Source: Clostridia bacterium (GTDB lineage Bacteria; Bacillota; Clostridia; Oscillospirales; CAG-272). From it: DNA of 64,000 nt. Below are positions 1-8,807 of the stretch, piece after piece; position 1 is the stretch's first letter; each line of letters starts with the position of its first letter. A program made the translations under genes and the position numbers. The stretch is from assembly GCA_017447775.1 (NCBI GenBank), contig JAFSMU010000012.1, forward strand, positions 1-64,000. The letters are read 5' to 3'. The notes under the pieces were generated by a model, which was not told the DNA's origin, ran no database searches, and saw only the letters and a program-made list of their open reading frames with translations.

Positions 1-160
1 ATCTAATCACCCTTCAGGGCGCTTAAATCAATTCAGAGCTTTTTCTAGCTTCTTACTTTTTGTACTTTTCAAAGTATTAACGAGTTCTTTTTCGTTGTTG
101 TTCAGTTTTCAAAGACCTGTTCGGCGCCCCAAATTCCGATTTCTCTTCCTCAAAAGGCGC
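1..160 (-). other. Leader of a minus-strand rRNA operon
   Basis: Read on the minus strand, this stretch contains a motif of the type CTTTGAAAACTGAACAA (complement near 101-118), followed by an AT-rich spacer. That motif is typical of the leader just before 16S rRNA genes in Firmicutes. The mature 16S sequence is not inside the window, so the rRNA genes should begin just left of position 1. A consensus promoter sits at the correct side (167-195). The assignment rests on leader resemblance and promoter strength only. Confidence 0.7.
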
Positions 161-166
161 TTTGCT

Positions 167-195
167 AGTATATCACATCATTTCCCCTTTGTCAA
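167..195 (-). promoter_or_regulatory. Consensus sigma-A promoter of rRNA operon
   Basis: The minus strand reads TTGACA (195-190), a 17-bp spacer, then TATACT (172-167), a near-perfect vegetative promoter. It points toward position 1 and the rRNA leader. Transcription should start near 160. Confidence 0.8.
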
Positions 196-284
196 CCCTT
201 TTTTTGAAAAAAATTTATTTTTTTCGTCAACTTATATTTTATGCCGCAAAAGAGATAAAAATGCATTCTTTTTGATTTTTTCTC

Positions 285-313
285 TTGTATTTTCGGTGAA
301 ACTATGCGATAAT
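285..313 (+). promoter_or_regulatory. Probable promoter of the GH2 gene
   Basis: TTGTAT at 285-290 and GATAAT at 308-313 are separated by 17 bp, 30 bp before the chosen ATG. It lies back to back with the rRNA promoter. Confidence 0.5.
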
Positions 314-343
314 CGGAGTATAAAAACATCATTCGGAGAAGAT

Positions 344-3301
344 ATGGCTGATTTATTTGCTTCTATTGCGGCGGCAAGAGAAACGTCCTCGCGCCTGCCG
401 CTTATAACTCCCGCTCCGCGAAAAAAGGAAGGCGGGCGGCTTTCGCTTGAAAAATACGGCGGCAAGCCGAGCGCCGTATATAATAAGATGAAGACGAAGG
501 CGGAGCTTGACTGCGAGATCGCTCGTCTGAAAGAAAAATACGCGCCGTTCCGCCGCCGCGTTTCACCTGATTTTGACAGTGCGCGCAAGATCACAGACCT
601 TTGCGATTTTGACGTTTCGATAAACGGCGGCGAGCCGTTTGCGGTGAAAATACCGTACTACAACGGCCCTGTCGGCAAGGCGACGGCGATCTGGAAAACC
701 GAGGTCGAACTTGAAAAAATACCCGCCGGACGCGCACTCTTTTTGCATTTTGACGGCGCGGACTACATAGCCGAGGTATATTTCAACGGCGTGCTTGCGG
801 GCCTGCACGAGGGATTTTTCGGCGCGTTTGAATTCGACGTAACGCCGCTTGCGCGCGTCGGCAAAAACGAGGTTAAAATCGTGCTGAAAAACGACTTTAT
901 CTACATGGGCAACGCCACCCCCGACGATCCGTCCACGCGCATCGAGGGCGACAAGCTCTACGCCGCGACAGGCCCGGGATACGACGACGCCGCGTGGGGC
1001 TGGCATCACTGCCCGCCGGGGTTCGGGATATATCAGCGCGTTTACCTTGAAGAGCGCCCCGAATACTTTATTTCCGACGTTTTCGTGCGCCCGATGATCG
1101 AGAGCGGCGAGTTTGAGGTTTGGGCAACGGTCTACTCGACAAAGACTTTGCCGCCGAAGAGTTTTTCGCTTTCTTACTCCGTTTACGGATACAATTTTGA
1201 GCAGACGCAAGTCGAAAACTTTTCGTACGAGCCGTTCACGTTCACAAACGACGCGCACGGTTTTACCGTTTCCGAATACGATCTTTCCCATCCCGACGGG
1301 CGCGAGGCTCCGACAAAGCTGAAGCTTTTTTGCGGCGAGAACACGGTAAGGTTCACCTTCCGCCGCGACGGGATGCGCCTCTGGACGCCTGATGAGCCGT
1401 ATTTATACGAGGCGCAGGTGACGCTTTTCGTCGACGGCGATAAAATAGAAACGCGCGCCGCAAGGTTCGGGATGCGCTCGTTTTCATTCGACGAAAACGC
1501 AGAGATAAAAGGTATGCCGTACCTTAACGGCGTCCCCTGCCGTCTGCGCGGCGCGAACACGATGGGCTTTGAGCAGCAGGACGTTATGCGCGGCGATCTT
1601 TTACAGCTTGAATACGATATGCTTATGGCAAAGGCGTGCAATATGAATTTTCTGCGCCTTACCCAGCGCCCCGTTCAGCACGAGATATACGATCTTTGCG
1701 ACGAGATAGGTCTTATGATACAGACGGATCTGCCGCTGTTTGCGGCGATGCGCCGAACAAAGTTTGCCGAGGGTGTCCGTCAGGCGCAGGAAATGGAAAA
1801 GCTTATCCGTTCACACCCGTGCTGTATTCTCATAAGCTATTTCAACGAGCCGTCGAAAAACGCGAACAACGCGCCCCACCGCCACCTTGCGCGGCACGAG
1901 CTTGAAGGGTTTTTCCGCGCGTGCGACGAGGCTGTAAGGATCTACAACCCCGACCGCGCGATAAAGCATATCGACGGCGACTACGATCCGCCCTCGGCCA
2001 CCCTGCCCGACAATCACTGCTACTGCACTTGGTACAACGGCCACGGGATAGATATGGGGAGGCTTAACCGCGGGTATTGGCTCGGCGTCAAGGACAGGTG
2101 GTACTACGCCTGCGGCGAGTTCGGCGCGGAGGGGCTTGACAGCGTCGATCTTATGCGCCGCCGCTACCCGAAGGAGTGGCTGCCGCAAACAAAAGAGGAA
2201 GAGTCCTCGTGGTCGCCCTCGCGCATTGTCAACGCGCAGAGCGGAAATATGCACTTTTTCTTCTACGACACGCAAAATACGCTTGAAGGCTGGGTGCGCG
2301 AGAGCCGCCGTCATCAAGTGTCGGGAACTGAGCTTCAGGTCGGCGCGTTCCGCCGCGACTCGCGCATGGTTTCGTTTGCGATCCACCTTTTCATCGACGC
2401 GTTCCCGTCCGGTTGGATGAAGACGATAGTCGACTGCGAAAGAGTGCCGAAGCCCGCGTTTTATGCGTACCGCGACCTGCTGACGCCGACGATGGTCAGC
2501 CTTCGCACCGACAGAAAGACGTTTTTTGAGGGCGAGGATGTCAATATCGAGGCGTATATCTGCAACGATACGCAGTTATCGTCCGACGGGCACAGGCTTG
2601 TATGCGAGCTGATAAAGGACGGCGCGGCAGTCATGCGCGGCGAATTTGCGGCAAACGTCAAAGCGAACGACAGCGTGATGCAGGGCGAAATTTCGTTCAC
2701 AGCACCCGCGTGCCGCGAGCGCGATAAATACGTCGTCAGAGCGATACTGTGCGACAAAAACGGTAACGTGCTCCACTACGCCGACGAGCCTATCGAGATA
2801 TATAAAAAGGAAGAGATAAAGGAAAAGACGGCGACTGTTTTATCGGCGTCGCCCGAAAACATAAAGATAGCGGAAAAGCTCGCCGAGGACGGAAAGACCG
2901 TCGTCATCGAGGGGCTTGAAGCCGGGGAGTATAATATCGCGGGGCACGTCGTCAAAGTCAAGACGTGCGGTATGCGCCCGCTTCACTTCGTTTCAAGAAA
3001 CACCGGGCACGAGCTTGTTTTTGGATTTGAACCGTATGATTTTTCCATGTGGTACTCGGAAAATGACGATATGATAACGCCGCTTATCGATCGCACCTTT
3101 GAGTGCGACGGTGCGGTGCCGATACTGACAAGCGGCAACAACGACAGCGGAAGCGCGTGGGGAAAGCCGCTGCACAAAGTATTCGTCACGGCGCAGATCG
3201 CGTGCGGCAAGGGCAAAATAATACTGAACACGCTCGACCTTGACTCGCACCTGAAAAATCCCGCCGCGGTGAAATTCTACAACAGGCTTTACAGATACTA
3301 A
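344..3301 (+). CDS. Glycoside hydrolase family 2 protein
   Basis: This 985-residue protein has the GH2 order: an N-terminal jelly-roll sugar-binding domain (about residues 55-260), an immunoglobulin-like domain (about 260-400) and a TIM barrel (about 400-740). A C-terminal beta region follows. The barrel shows LRGANTMGF, SYFNEPS (NE carries the acid/base Glu) and ACGEFGAEG (candidate nucleophile Glu). There is no signal peptide, so the enzyme is probably cytoplasmic and acts on imported oligosaccharides. The ATG at 344 is chosen because CGGAGA precedes it; an in-frame upstream extension to 95 runs through the promoter and is rejected. Family members include beta-galactosidases, beta-glucuronidases and beta-mannosidases; the substrate cannot be told here. 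The neighbouring GH78, ThuA and Gfo/Idh genes fit glycan catabolism. Confidence 0.88.
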   Translation: MADLFASIAAARETSSRLPLITPAPRKKEGGRLSLEKYGGKPSAVYNKMKTKAELDCEIARLKEKYAPFRRRVSPDFDSARKITDLCDFDVSINGGEPFAVKIPYYNGPVGKATAIWKTEVELEKIPAGRALFLHFDGADYIAEVYFNGVLAGLHEGFFGAFEFDVTPLARVGKNEVKIVLKNDFIYMGNATPDDPSTRIEGDKLYAATGPGYDDAAWGWHHCPPGFGIYQRVYLEERPEYFISDVFVRPMIESGEFEVWATVYSTKTLPPKSFSLSYSVYGYNFEQTQVENFSYEPFTFTNDAHGFTVSEYDLSHPDGREAPTKLKLFCGENTVRFTFRRDGMRLWTPDEPYLYEAQVTLFVDGDKIETRAARFGMRSFSFDENAEIKGMPYLNGVPCRLRGANTMGFEQQDVMRGDLLQLEYDMLMAKACNMNFLRLTQRPVQHEIYDLCDEIGLMIQTDLPLFAAMRRTKFAEGVRQAQEMEKLIRSHPCCILISYFNEPSKNANNAPHRHLARHELEGFFRACDEAVRIYNPDRAIKHIDGDYDPPSATLPDNHCYCTWYNGHGIDMGRLNRGYWLGVKDRWYYACGEFGAEGLDSVDLMRRRYPKEWLPQTKEEESSWSPSRIVNAQSGNMHFFFYDTQNTLEGWVRESRRHQVSGTELQVGAFRRDSRMVSFAIHLFIDAFPSGWMKTIVDCERVPKPAFYAYRDLLTPTMVSLRTDRKTFFEGEDVNIEAYICNDTQLSSDGHRLVCELIKDGAAVMRGEFAANVKANDSVMQGEISFTAPACRERDKYVVRAILCDKNGNVLHYADEPIEIYKKEEIKEKTATVLSASPENIKIAEKLAEDGKTVVIEGLEAGEYNIAGHVVKVKTCGMRPLHFVSRNTGHELVFGFEPYDFSMWYSENDDMITPLIDRTFECDGAVPILTSGNNDSGSAWGKPLHKVFVTAQIACGKGKIILNTLDLDSHLKNPAAVKFYNRLYRY

Positions 3302-3304
3302 AAA

Positions 3305-3326
3305 AAAGGCTCCGCAAGGAGCCTTT
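3305..3326 (+). terminator. Hairpin after GH2 gene
   Basis: A 9-bp perfect stem (AAAGGCTCC / GGAGCCTTT) with a GCAA loop starts 4 bases after the stop codon. The T-tract is short, so termination may be partial. Confidence 0.65.
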
Positions 3327-3337
3327 CAATTTACATA

Positions 3338-3366
3338 TTGACATATTTGAATTTATATGGTATAAT
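3338..3366 (+). promoter_or_regulatory. Perfect consensus promoter of ArsR-type gene
   Basis: TTGACA (3338-3343), 17 bp, TATAAT (3361-3366): every consensus base is present. A strong promoter for a regulator suggests repression by a DNA-binding protein, possibly its own product. Confidence 0.85.
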
Positions 3367-3396
3367 CTATGAGAAAAAATATCAACGGAGGTAATT

Positions 3397-3924
3397 ATGT
3401 CATCATCCATAAATGTTGCAAAAGCCGCAAAAATATTCAAGGCTCTGTCCGATCAGAACAGACTCGCCATCGTCCTTTCCCTGCTTGACGGGGCAAAGAC
3501 GGGAACGGAAATACTCAAAAGCACCGCTCCTTTTTCACAGCCGACGCTTTCCCATCACCTTGCGATTTTGTGCGAGAGCGAAGTGCTTGACTCGCGCCGC
3601 AACGGAAAAACGGTCGTTTACAGCGTAAACACCGAAACGGCGGGCGATATCGCCGCTGTCATGTCGGCGCTCTCGTCGGCCGGGACTGCCGCGAGCGAGA
3701 GCGTGTCGCTTGACGTTGAAATTCCCGTCGCCGAGCCGAAAAAGGCCGCGCCTGCAAAAAAAGCTCCCGCGCGCAAAGCGCCCGCCGCAAAGCCGGCGCC
3801 AAAGCCTGCGCCGAAGCCAGAACCGAAACCCGCTCCCGCGCCAGTTGAAACGCCGAAAGAGCCGCAGCCGGAAGAAAGACCCTTACCGCGCCGCCGCAGC
3901 GACGATTTCGATTTCTTCGATTGA
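3397..3924 (+). CDS. ArsR-type wHTH regulator with Pro/Ala/Lys-rich tail
   Basis: Residues 1-90 form an ArsR-like winged helix: LSDQNRLAIVLSLL, then the recognition-helix region PFSQPTLSHHLAIL and a basic wing near RRNGKTVVYSV. The cysteines and histidines of classical metal sensors are not evident, apart from one Cys in the helix after the HTH. Residues 105-165 are low complexity, made of AAPAKKAPARKAP-like and PAPKPAPKPEPKP-like runs. The protein ends in the acidic, aromatic DDFDFFD. Such tails resemble histone H1-like or TonB-like Pro/Lys segments, and their role here is unknown. GGAGG lies 7 bases before the ATG. The gene stands alone between two terminators and has a consensus promoter. 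Confidence 0.82.
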   Translation: MSSSINVAKAAKIFKALSDQNRLAIVLSLLDGAKTGTEILKSTAPFSQPTLSHHLAILCESEVLDSRRNGKTVVYSVNTETAGDIAAVMSALSSAGTAASESVSLDVEIPVAEPKKAAPAKKAPARKAPAAKPAPKPAPKPEPKPAPAPVETPKEPQPEERPLPRRRSDDFDFFD

Positions 3925-3926
3925 TA

Positions 3927-3957
3927 AAAAAAGCCTTCCTCAAAGGAAGGCTTTTTT
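3927..3957. terminator. Bidirectional terminator
   Basis: AAAAAAGCCTTCCT-CAA-AGGAAGGCTTTTTT forms a strong hairpin with A and T runs on both sides. It serves the ArsR-type gene and the convergent ThuA/Gfo operon. Confidence 0.88.
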
Positions 3958-3996
3958 AACGAAAACCCGCCCTATAACACGGACGGGTCTATCATA

Positions 3997-4740
3997 TCAG
4001 AATCCCTGAATTTCCTCGCCTGATTCGCGGATGGCGTTTGTCGTTCTCGAATCGTGCGGGCAGTCAAGGCGAGTGCGTGGAGTAACGCACGCAGCCCAGC
4101 GCGCCGCGTTTTTGAGGATCTGACGCACATACGGGTTGTAGTACGCCGTGTTCGTTTCGTGTCCCGGCTGGAAGTAGAATATCTTCCCCGCGCCGCGCGT
4201 GAACGTCACGCCCGAGCGGAATATCTCGCCGCCGTCAAACCAACCGCCGAAAACGACGTCGTCGGGCTTCGGTATATCGAAAAATTCGCCGTACATTTCC
4301 TCGTCTTCAAGCTCAAACATCGCGGGGATGCCCTTTGCTATCGGATGGTACGGAGCCATATTCCAGACTCTTTCAAATTCGTGATCGCGCCAGCGCAGCG
4401 AGCAAGTCGTTCCCATAAGCGCGCGGAATATTTTTGAGTGATGCCCTGAATGAAGCACCACAAGACCCATTCCGAGAAGAACGCGCTCCTGCACTTTCTT
4501 TACCACCTCGTCGGGAACTTTGTCGTGCGCGCAGTGTCCCCACCAGAAAAGCACGTCGGTATTGTCAAGCGTTTCGTCGTCAAGGCCGCACTCGGGCATA
4601 TCGAGAGTTACCCATTTCGCCTCGATGTCGTCCTCTTCGGAGAGAAATTTCGCTATCTCCCCGCCGATGCCGTCGGGGTAGACCTTTTTGACATAATCCT
4701 GCTTTTCCTGTACGTTTTCAGTCCAGACAGTTACTTTCAT
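3997..4740 (-). CDS. ThuA domain-containing protein
   Basis: This 247-residue protein matches the ThuA (trehalose-utilisation-like, class I glutamine amidotransferase-fold) family along its length. Visible segments are VLFWWGHCAHD, a strand-turn LVVLHSGHHSKIFRALMG, HEFERVWN and the C-terminal IFYFQPGHETNTAYY. There is no signal peptide. It lies 9 bases downstream of a Gfo/Idh/MocA oxidoreductase and is probably cotranscribed. ThuA-Gfo/Idh pairs are common in sugar-catabolic operons, where some ThuA proteins help in sugar interconversion through keto intermediates. The substrate is unknown. Confidence 0.85.
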   Translation of the reverse strand: MKVTVWTENVQEKQDYVKKVYPDGIGGEIAKFLSEEDDIEAKWVTLDMPECGLDDETLDNTDVLFWWGHCAHDKVPDEVVKKVQERVLLGMGLVVLHSGHHSKIFRALMGTTCSLRWRDHEFERVWNMAPYHPIAKGIPAMFELEDEEMYGEFFDIPKPDDVVFGGWFDGGEIFRSGVTFTRGAGKIFYFQPGHETNTAYYNPYVRQILKNAARWAACVTPRTRLDCPHDSRTTNAIRESGEEIQGF

Positions 4741-4749
4741 TATTTTACC

Positions 4750-5835
4750 TCACTTGTCAAAATATACGGGAGCGCCCGTCTTTGCCGATTTGTAAATAGC
4801 CTCGAGTATTTCCGTTACAACGAGCGCCTGCTCGGGCAGAACGGTGAGCGGCGTTCCCTTTTCAATTGCGTTGTAGAACACGCGCGCTTCGATCTCCTCG
4901 GGTTTTGATCCCGACGCACCGTCGAAGAATGCGACGCCGCCGACGTCGAGATTCGGCTTTTCGACGTACTGTTTGCCGTATTTTACGCCGTTGATGCGAA
5001 CTCCGTCGCGCATATCGGCGCCGGCTTTTGTGCCGCAGAGCGTCGTTTTTGCTTCGATAACGTCGAGAGTATTGAGCGCCCAGCTGCTTTCAAGCGAGAT
5101 AACGGCGCCGTTTTCCATAACAATGAAGCCGAAAGCCGAGTCCTCAACCGTGAATTCGTCCTCTTTCCAGTCGCCCCACGCGTTGCCCGTGCCGGGACCG
5201 CCGGGGATCTTTTTGAACGTCTGACCGACGACCATCTTCGGCTTGTAGTTGTTCATCATCCACAGCGTGAGGTCGAGCGCGTGCGTGCCGATGTCGATAA
5301 GCGGGCCGCCGCCCTGCTCGTATTCATTGAGGAACACGCCCCATGTCGGAACGGCGCGGCGGCGAATTGCATGCGCTTTCGCGTAGTAGATATCTCCGAG
5401 ATCCCCCGCTTCGCAGGCGGCTTTCATATAGCGGCTGTCGTTGCGGTAGCGGTTTTGATAACCGATAGTCAGAATTTTGCCCGTGCGCTTTGCCGCATCG
5501 ACCATGGCGCGAGCTTCAGCGGCCGTTTTTGCCATCGGCTTTTCGCACATAACGTGCTTGCCCGCTTCAAGAGCGTCGATGGTGATGAAGCTGTGAGAAC
5601 GGTTCGGAGTCAGCACGTGAACGGCGACGATGCTCTCGTCTTTGAGCAGTTCCTTATAATCGGTGTAAACTTTGGCGTTGGGGTTGCCGTAATCGTCGCA
5701 GAGCTTCTGCGCGCGCTCGGGAATGATGTCGCAGAAAGCGACGATCTCAACGTCATCCATTTTTTTGAGGGTGGGGTAGTGCTTGCCTCTGGCGATGCCG
5801 CCGCAACCGATGATACCGACTTTGATTTTTTCCAT
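4750..5835 (-). CDS. Gfo/Idh/MocA family oxidoreductase
   Basis: This 361-residue protein is a full-length Gfo/Idh/MocA enzyme. The Rossmann fingerprint VGIIGCGGIARGKH is at the N-terminus, HVMCEKPMAKT (catalytic-lysine motif) is near residue 95, and a GGGPLIDIGTHALDL segment lies in the C-terminal alpha/beta domain. These enzymes use NAD(P) to oxidise or reduce sugar hydroxyls. It is the first gene of an operon with thuA and is divergent from a GH78 gene across a region holding a 20-bp palindrome. A role in modifying sugars released by the neighbouring hydrolases is likely, but the exact reaction is not inferable. Confidence 0.88.
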   Translation of the reverse strand: MEKIKVGIIGCGGIARGKHYPTLKKMDDVEIVAFCDIIPERAQKLCDDYGNPNAKVYTDYKELLKDESIVAVHVLTPNRSHSFITIDALEAGKHVMCEKPMAKTAAEARAMVDAAKRTGKILTIGYQNRYRNDSRYMKAACEAGDLGDIYYAKAHAIRRRAVPTWGVFLNEYEQGGGPLIDIGTHALDLTLWMMNNYKPKMVVGQTFKKIPGGPGTGNAWGDWKEDEFTVEDSAFGFIVMENGAVISLESSWALNTLDVIEAKTTLCGTKAGADMRDGVRINGVKYGKQYVEKPNLDVGGVAFFDGASGSKPEEIEARVFYNAIEKGTPLTVLPEQALVVTEILEAIYKSAKTGAPVYFDK

Positions 5836-5874
5836 GGGGTTATCTCCTTTGAAAAATATAAAATTACATCTTTT

Positions 5875-5902
5875 ATTTTACATAATCGGCAAAAAAAGTC
5901 AA
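5875..5902 (-). promoter_or_regulatory. Promoter of Gfo/Idh-ThuA operon
   Basis: The minus strand shows TTGACT (5902-5897), a 16-bp spacer and TAAAAT (5880-5875), about 40 bp before the start codon. GGAGAT follows as ribosome site. Confidence 0.6.
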
Positions 5903-5921
5903 CATAAACCGACGATTTTAC

Positions 5922-5950
5922 TTGTGTTTTTTTATCATATATGATAAAAT
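5922..5950 (+). promoter_or_regulatory. GH78 promoter overlapping a 20-bp perfect palindrome
   Basis: TTGTGT (5922-5927) and TAAAAT (5945-5950) are 17 bp apart. The spacer and -10 are covered by the perfect palindrome TTTTATCATATATGATAAAA (5930-5949). A dimeric repressor bound there would occlude the -10 element. The palindrome also lies upstream of the divergent Gfo/Idh promoter, so one regulator could control both operons. Confidence 0.6.
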
Positions 5951-5976
5951 ATCGCTGATATGACACGGAGGTGCGT

Positions 5977-8775
5977 ATGAACAGAGCAAAAATCATAAAA
6001 GAAGACCGCGATTTTCCGTCGGACGCGCTGCTTATCGCGCCCGTCGGTATGGCGAGCGACGCAAAATATATCTTCATAAGAGAATTTGTGTGCGAAAAAA
6101 AGCCCGAAAGCGCCGAGATGTACCTTTGCGGCTCCGACTGCTTTGACGTGTTCATCAACGGCGCCGCGGCGGCAAGCTACGCTTTGCGCTCGTATGCGTT
6201 TTGCCGCGCGTATGAGGTTTACGACGTTGCGGACTTTCTCGCGGTGGGCAAAAATGAGATAATCGTAAAATACACCGACGCAAGCGCCCCCGTTTTTCGC
6301 GGGTTTTTGTGCGAGCTGATCATCGACGGCGAGCGGATGAAAATGCCGTTCTGGTTTTACGACAGGGACCGCTCGCGCACTTTCGTTTCGCACTATATAA
6401 ATCGGGGCGGGTGCGAGATCTTCGACGCGCGGCGCGCGCCGAACCTGAATTCGATACGGTACGGCGAAACGTTCACCGAAGCGACGCCTCTGCGCTTGCC
6501 TGACGGCACATCGCTTTACCAAAGCCGACGGAGCGCGCAGAAAAAAACGCAGATATTCCCCGTCGGCGCAAAATACGACGGCACTATCGCCGACGATGAC
6601 AAGCCGCTTACGTTTGAGATGAGGAGCGAGGGCGTTATCATATCGCGCTTCACGTCGCCGGGCGGGAAAATAAGCCTTGAAAAAATAGCCGGAGTCCGCG
6701 CGCTTTTCATCGACGGGGAGCCTGTCCCCGACGGTGAGATCGACGTCGGCACGGGGCGGCACACGCTTGCGGCATACGCTTTCGGCGTATGCTCGATACG
6801 CGCTCGCGGCGCGGAGTTTTCCGAGTGGAGAGCATCGTATCTTGCGCCGAAAGAGCGCCGGTACACTTACCCGTGGAATGATAATATACAATCGTATAAA
6901 ACGCCTGATACAGTTGTGGAAATTGCAAAAAATACAGCTGATACCGACGTTTTTCCCGACGAATACGACTACTTATTCCCCACCGAGTCGCTGTGGCATA
7001 ATATTTTATCGTACAAAACAGTAAACGACGGTAAATGCGATTTACCTCTATCGGACGACGGCAAGGCGGCGCCGCTTACCCGCGCCGAAAAAAAGAGGAG
7101 CATAACGTACGACTTCGGGCGCGAGCGCGCGGGATTTTTGAAGATCTCGTTTGAAACCGACGCGGGAGCCGAGGTGGAGTTTTACACGTTTGAGATGTAC
7201 GATAACGGCGCGCCGCGGCTGATGAACGAAAAGTCTTGCGGCAAGGTGATCTCACCCGCGGGTAAATGCGAATTTACCTCCGAAAGACTGCGCGGGTTCA
7301 GGTACGCGACGCTGCTGCTCCCCGCCGACGTTGAGATCGGCTCGCTTATAGTTTCGGCAGTGGAAATGACGTGCGACACCGCCGACGCGGGCGCTTTCTT
7401 TTCAAACGACAAAAAGCTTGACGATATCTACAAAATGTCGTGTGACACCGCCGCCGTATGTATGCTTGACAGCTACGTCGACTGCCCCGGTTACGAGCAG
7501 AACGTCTGGGTTGGGGACGCTGCGATAACGGGGATGGTAAATATGCTTTCCTTCGGCGACGCAGACTTTGACGCGGGCTATCTCGATATGGTGGCGCAGT
7601 CGATGAAGCCGGGGCTTCGCACGTACTATCGCGGCTCAAATCCGCTGTACGTAAATGATACTTACCTGCCGTGCGCCTGCTTCCCCACCTACCCCGACGG
7701 CGGCATCCCGATATGGAGTTTTTCGTGGGTGAATCACGTCATCGACCACTTTATGCACTTCGGAAAAGACGACGGATTCGACGCGCGCCTTGCGGCAGTC
7801 GAGGAGTGTCTGCGACGCGCCGAGACTCACTTTTCCCCGCGCGGACTTTTTGCGCCGTGCGGCGCGTGGAATCTTATCGAATGGGCGAACAACGACCTCT
7901 CCCCGTACGGCGAGGTCAGCGCGAACAATATGATGCTCTGCGCTTGTTATACAAATGTATCAAATCTTTTCGCACGGCTCAAAAATGCGAAAAAGGCCGA
8001 TGAATACTCGAAAAAGGCGGCAAAGCTCAAAGAGGAGATCAACAAATACTGCTGGGACGACGAGCTTTCTTCTTATGTCGACACCGTGCGCGACGAGGAC
8101 GGTTACGCGCTTTATCTTGACTTTTGCAAGTTCAAAAACAGAGAAGCAAAACCGTATAAAACCTACCTTTCGGCGCGCCGCATAAGCGTTCAGACGGCGA
8201 CGTTTGCCCTGCTTTATGATATTGCCGACGGCAAGCGGAAGGCTGAGTGCGAGAAGATATTGCTTGACGATATCGCCCGCGGAAAATTCCGCCGCGGAAC
8301 GCCCGCGCGCCGCACGTTCGGCACCCCCGACGAAACCGAGGCGCCGGGCGGAATTGTGCGTATCGGAACGCCGTTTTTCCTGAGTTTTGCGCTCGCGGCA
8401 CTTGCAAAGCTCGGCAAATATGAAGCGGCGCTTGACGTCATCCGCCGCGAATGGGGCGAAATGCTTGACGATGGGCTGAAAACATGCGTTGAAACGTTCA
8501 AAGACGAGCGCGGCCTATGGGGGCGCAGCGCCGCCCACGCGTGGAGCGCCTCCCCGGCGATTTTCCTCAAAACCGAAATCCTCGGCATAAAGCCGATAGA
8601 ACCCGGGTACGAAAAATTCACGGTCGAGCCGCACCTGTGTGGGCTTACTTACGCCGAGGGAGCGGTGCCGACGCCAAACGGTAATATCCGCGTCACCGTC
8701 AGAACAAAAGACGGAAAGACCGACGTAAAAGTCGACGCGCCGCCCGAATGCAAGCTTATTTATACAAATGTATAA
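5977..8775 (+). CDS. GH78 alpha-L-rhamnosidase-like protein
   Basis: This protein of about 932 residues has beta-sandwich domains at the N-terminus (about 1-330), an (alpha/alpha)6-barrel catalytic domain (about 440-830) and a C-terminal beta domain. The segment DCPGYEQNVWVGDA matches the conserved GH78 region (CP..EQ..W.GDA), which supplies the Asp/Glu of the inverting mechanism. NDTYLPCACFPTYPDGGIPIW and the late HAWSASPAIFL segment also fit the family. There is no signal sequence, so imported rhamnosides are the likely substrates. The ATG at 5977 is chosen because ACGGAGG ends 5 bases before it; a GTG at 5971 is the alternative. The last codons overlap the palindrome ATACAAATGTAT. Confidence 0.85.
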   Translation: MNRAKIIKEDRDFPSDALLIAPVGMASDAKYIFIREFVCEKKPESAEMYLCGSDCFDVFINGAAAASYALRSYAFCRAYEVYDVADFLAVGKNEIIVKYTDASAPVFRGFLCELIIDGERMKMPFWFYDRDRSRTFVSHYINRGGCEIFDARRAPNLNSIRYGETFTEATPLRLPDGTSLYQSRRSAQKKTQIFPVGAKYDGTIADDDKPLTFEMRSEGVIISRFTSPGGKISLEKIAGVRALFIDGEPVPDGEIDVGTGRHTLAAYAFGVCSIRARGAEFSEWRASYLAPKERRYTYPWNDNIQSYKTPDTVVEIAKNTADTDVFPDEYDYLFPTESLWHNILSYKTVNDGKCDLPLSDDGKAAPLTRAEKKRSITYDFGRERAGFLKISFETDAGAEVEFYTFEMYDNGAPRLMNEKSCGKVISPAGKCEFTSERLRGFRYATLLLPADVEIGSLIVSAVEMTCDTADAGAFFSNDKKLDDIYKMSCDTAAVCMLDSYVDCPGYEQNVWVGDAAITGMVNMLSFGDADFDAGYLDMVAQSMKPGLRTYYRGSNPLYVNDTYLPCACFPTYPDGGIPIWSFSWVNHVIDHFMHFGKDDGFDARLAAVEECLRRAETHFSPRGLFAPCGAWNLIEWANNDLSPYGEVSANNMMLCACYTNVSNLFARLKNAKKADEYSKKAAKLKEEINKYCWDDELSSYVDTVRDEDGYALYLDFCKFKNREAKPYKTYLSARRISVQTATFALLYDIADGKRKAECEKILLDDIARGKFRRGTPARRTFGTPDETEAPGGIVRIGTPFFLSFALAALAKLGKYEAALDVIRREWGEMLDDGLKTCVETFKDERGLWGRSAAHAWSASPAIFLKTEILGIKPIEPGYEKFTVEPHLCGLTYAEGAVPTPNGNIRVTVRTKDGKTDVKVDAPPECKLIYTNV
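7949..7960. repeat. Palindrome ATACAAATGTAT inside GH78 gene
   Basis: A 12-bp palindrome with ATACA/TGTAT arms. It sits in an AT-rich patch that uses codons (TAT ACA AAT GTA) otherwise avoided by this GC-rich gene. The same word recurs at 8762, 23245 and 51980, with near copies at 50345, 50368 and 51356. Confidence 0.6.
8762..8773. repeat. Palindrome ATACAAATGTAT at the end of GH78 gene
   Basis: Here the palindrome extends to TTTATACAAATGTATAAA, encodes the last residues YTNV and runs into the stop codon. Confidence 0.6.
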
Positions 8776-8780
8776 AAGCA

Positions 8781-8807
8781 AAAAAGCCTTGTTATTACAA
8801 GGCTTTT
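8781..8807. terminator. Bidirectional terminator
   Basis: AAAAAGCCTTG-TTATTA-CAAGGCTTTTT separates the GH78 gene from the convergent small membrane-protein gene, whose stop codon lies in the loop. Confidence 0.85.

Noticed and set aside
95-343. Long N-terminal extension of the GH2 ORF
   Set aside because: The extension crosses the rRNA leader and both promoters and has no ribosome site. The family domain starts after 344, where a ribosome site is present.
563-1291. Minus-strand ORF of 242 codons within the GH2 gene
   Set aside because: It is a shadow of the GC-rich plus-strand gene, rich in Arg and Ala with no recognisable domain and no ribosome site.
5281-5907. Plus-strand ORF antisense to the Gfo/Idh gene
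   Set aside because: Composition mirrors the true gene; it reads through the start and promoter of that gene and has no domain.
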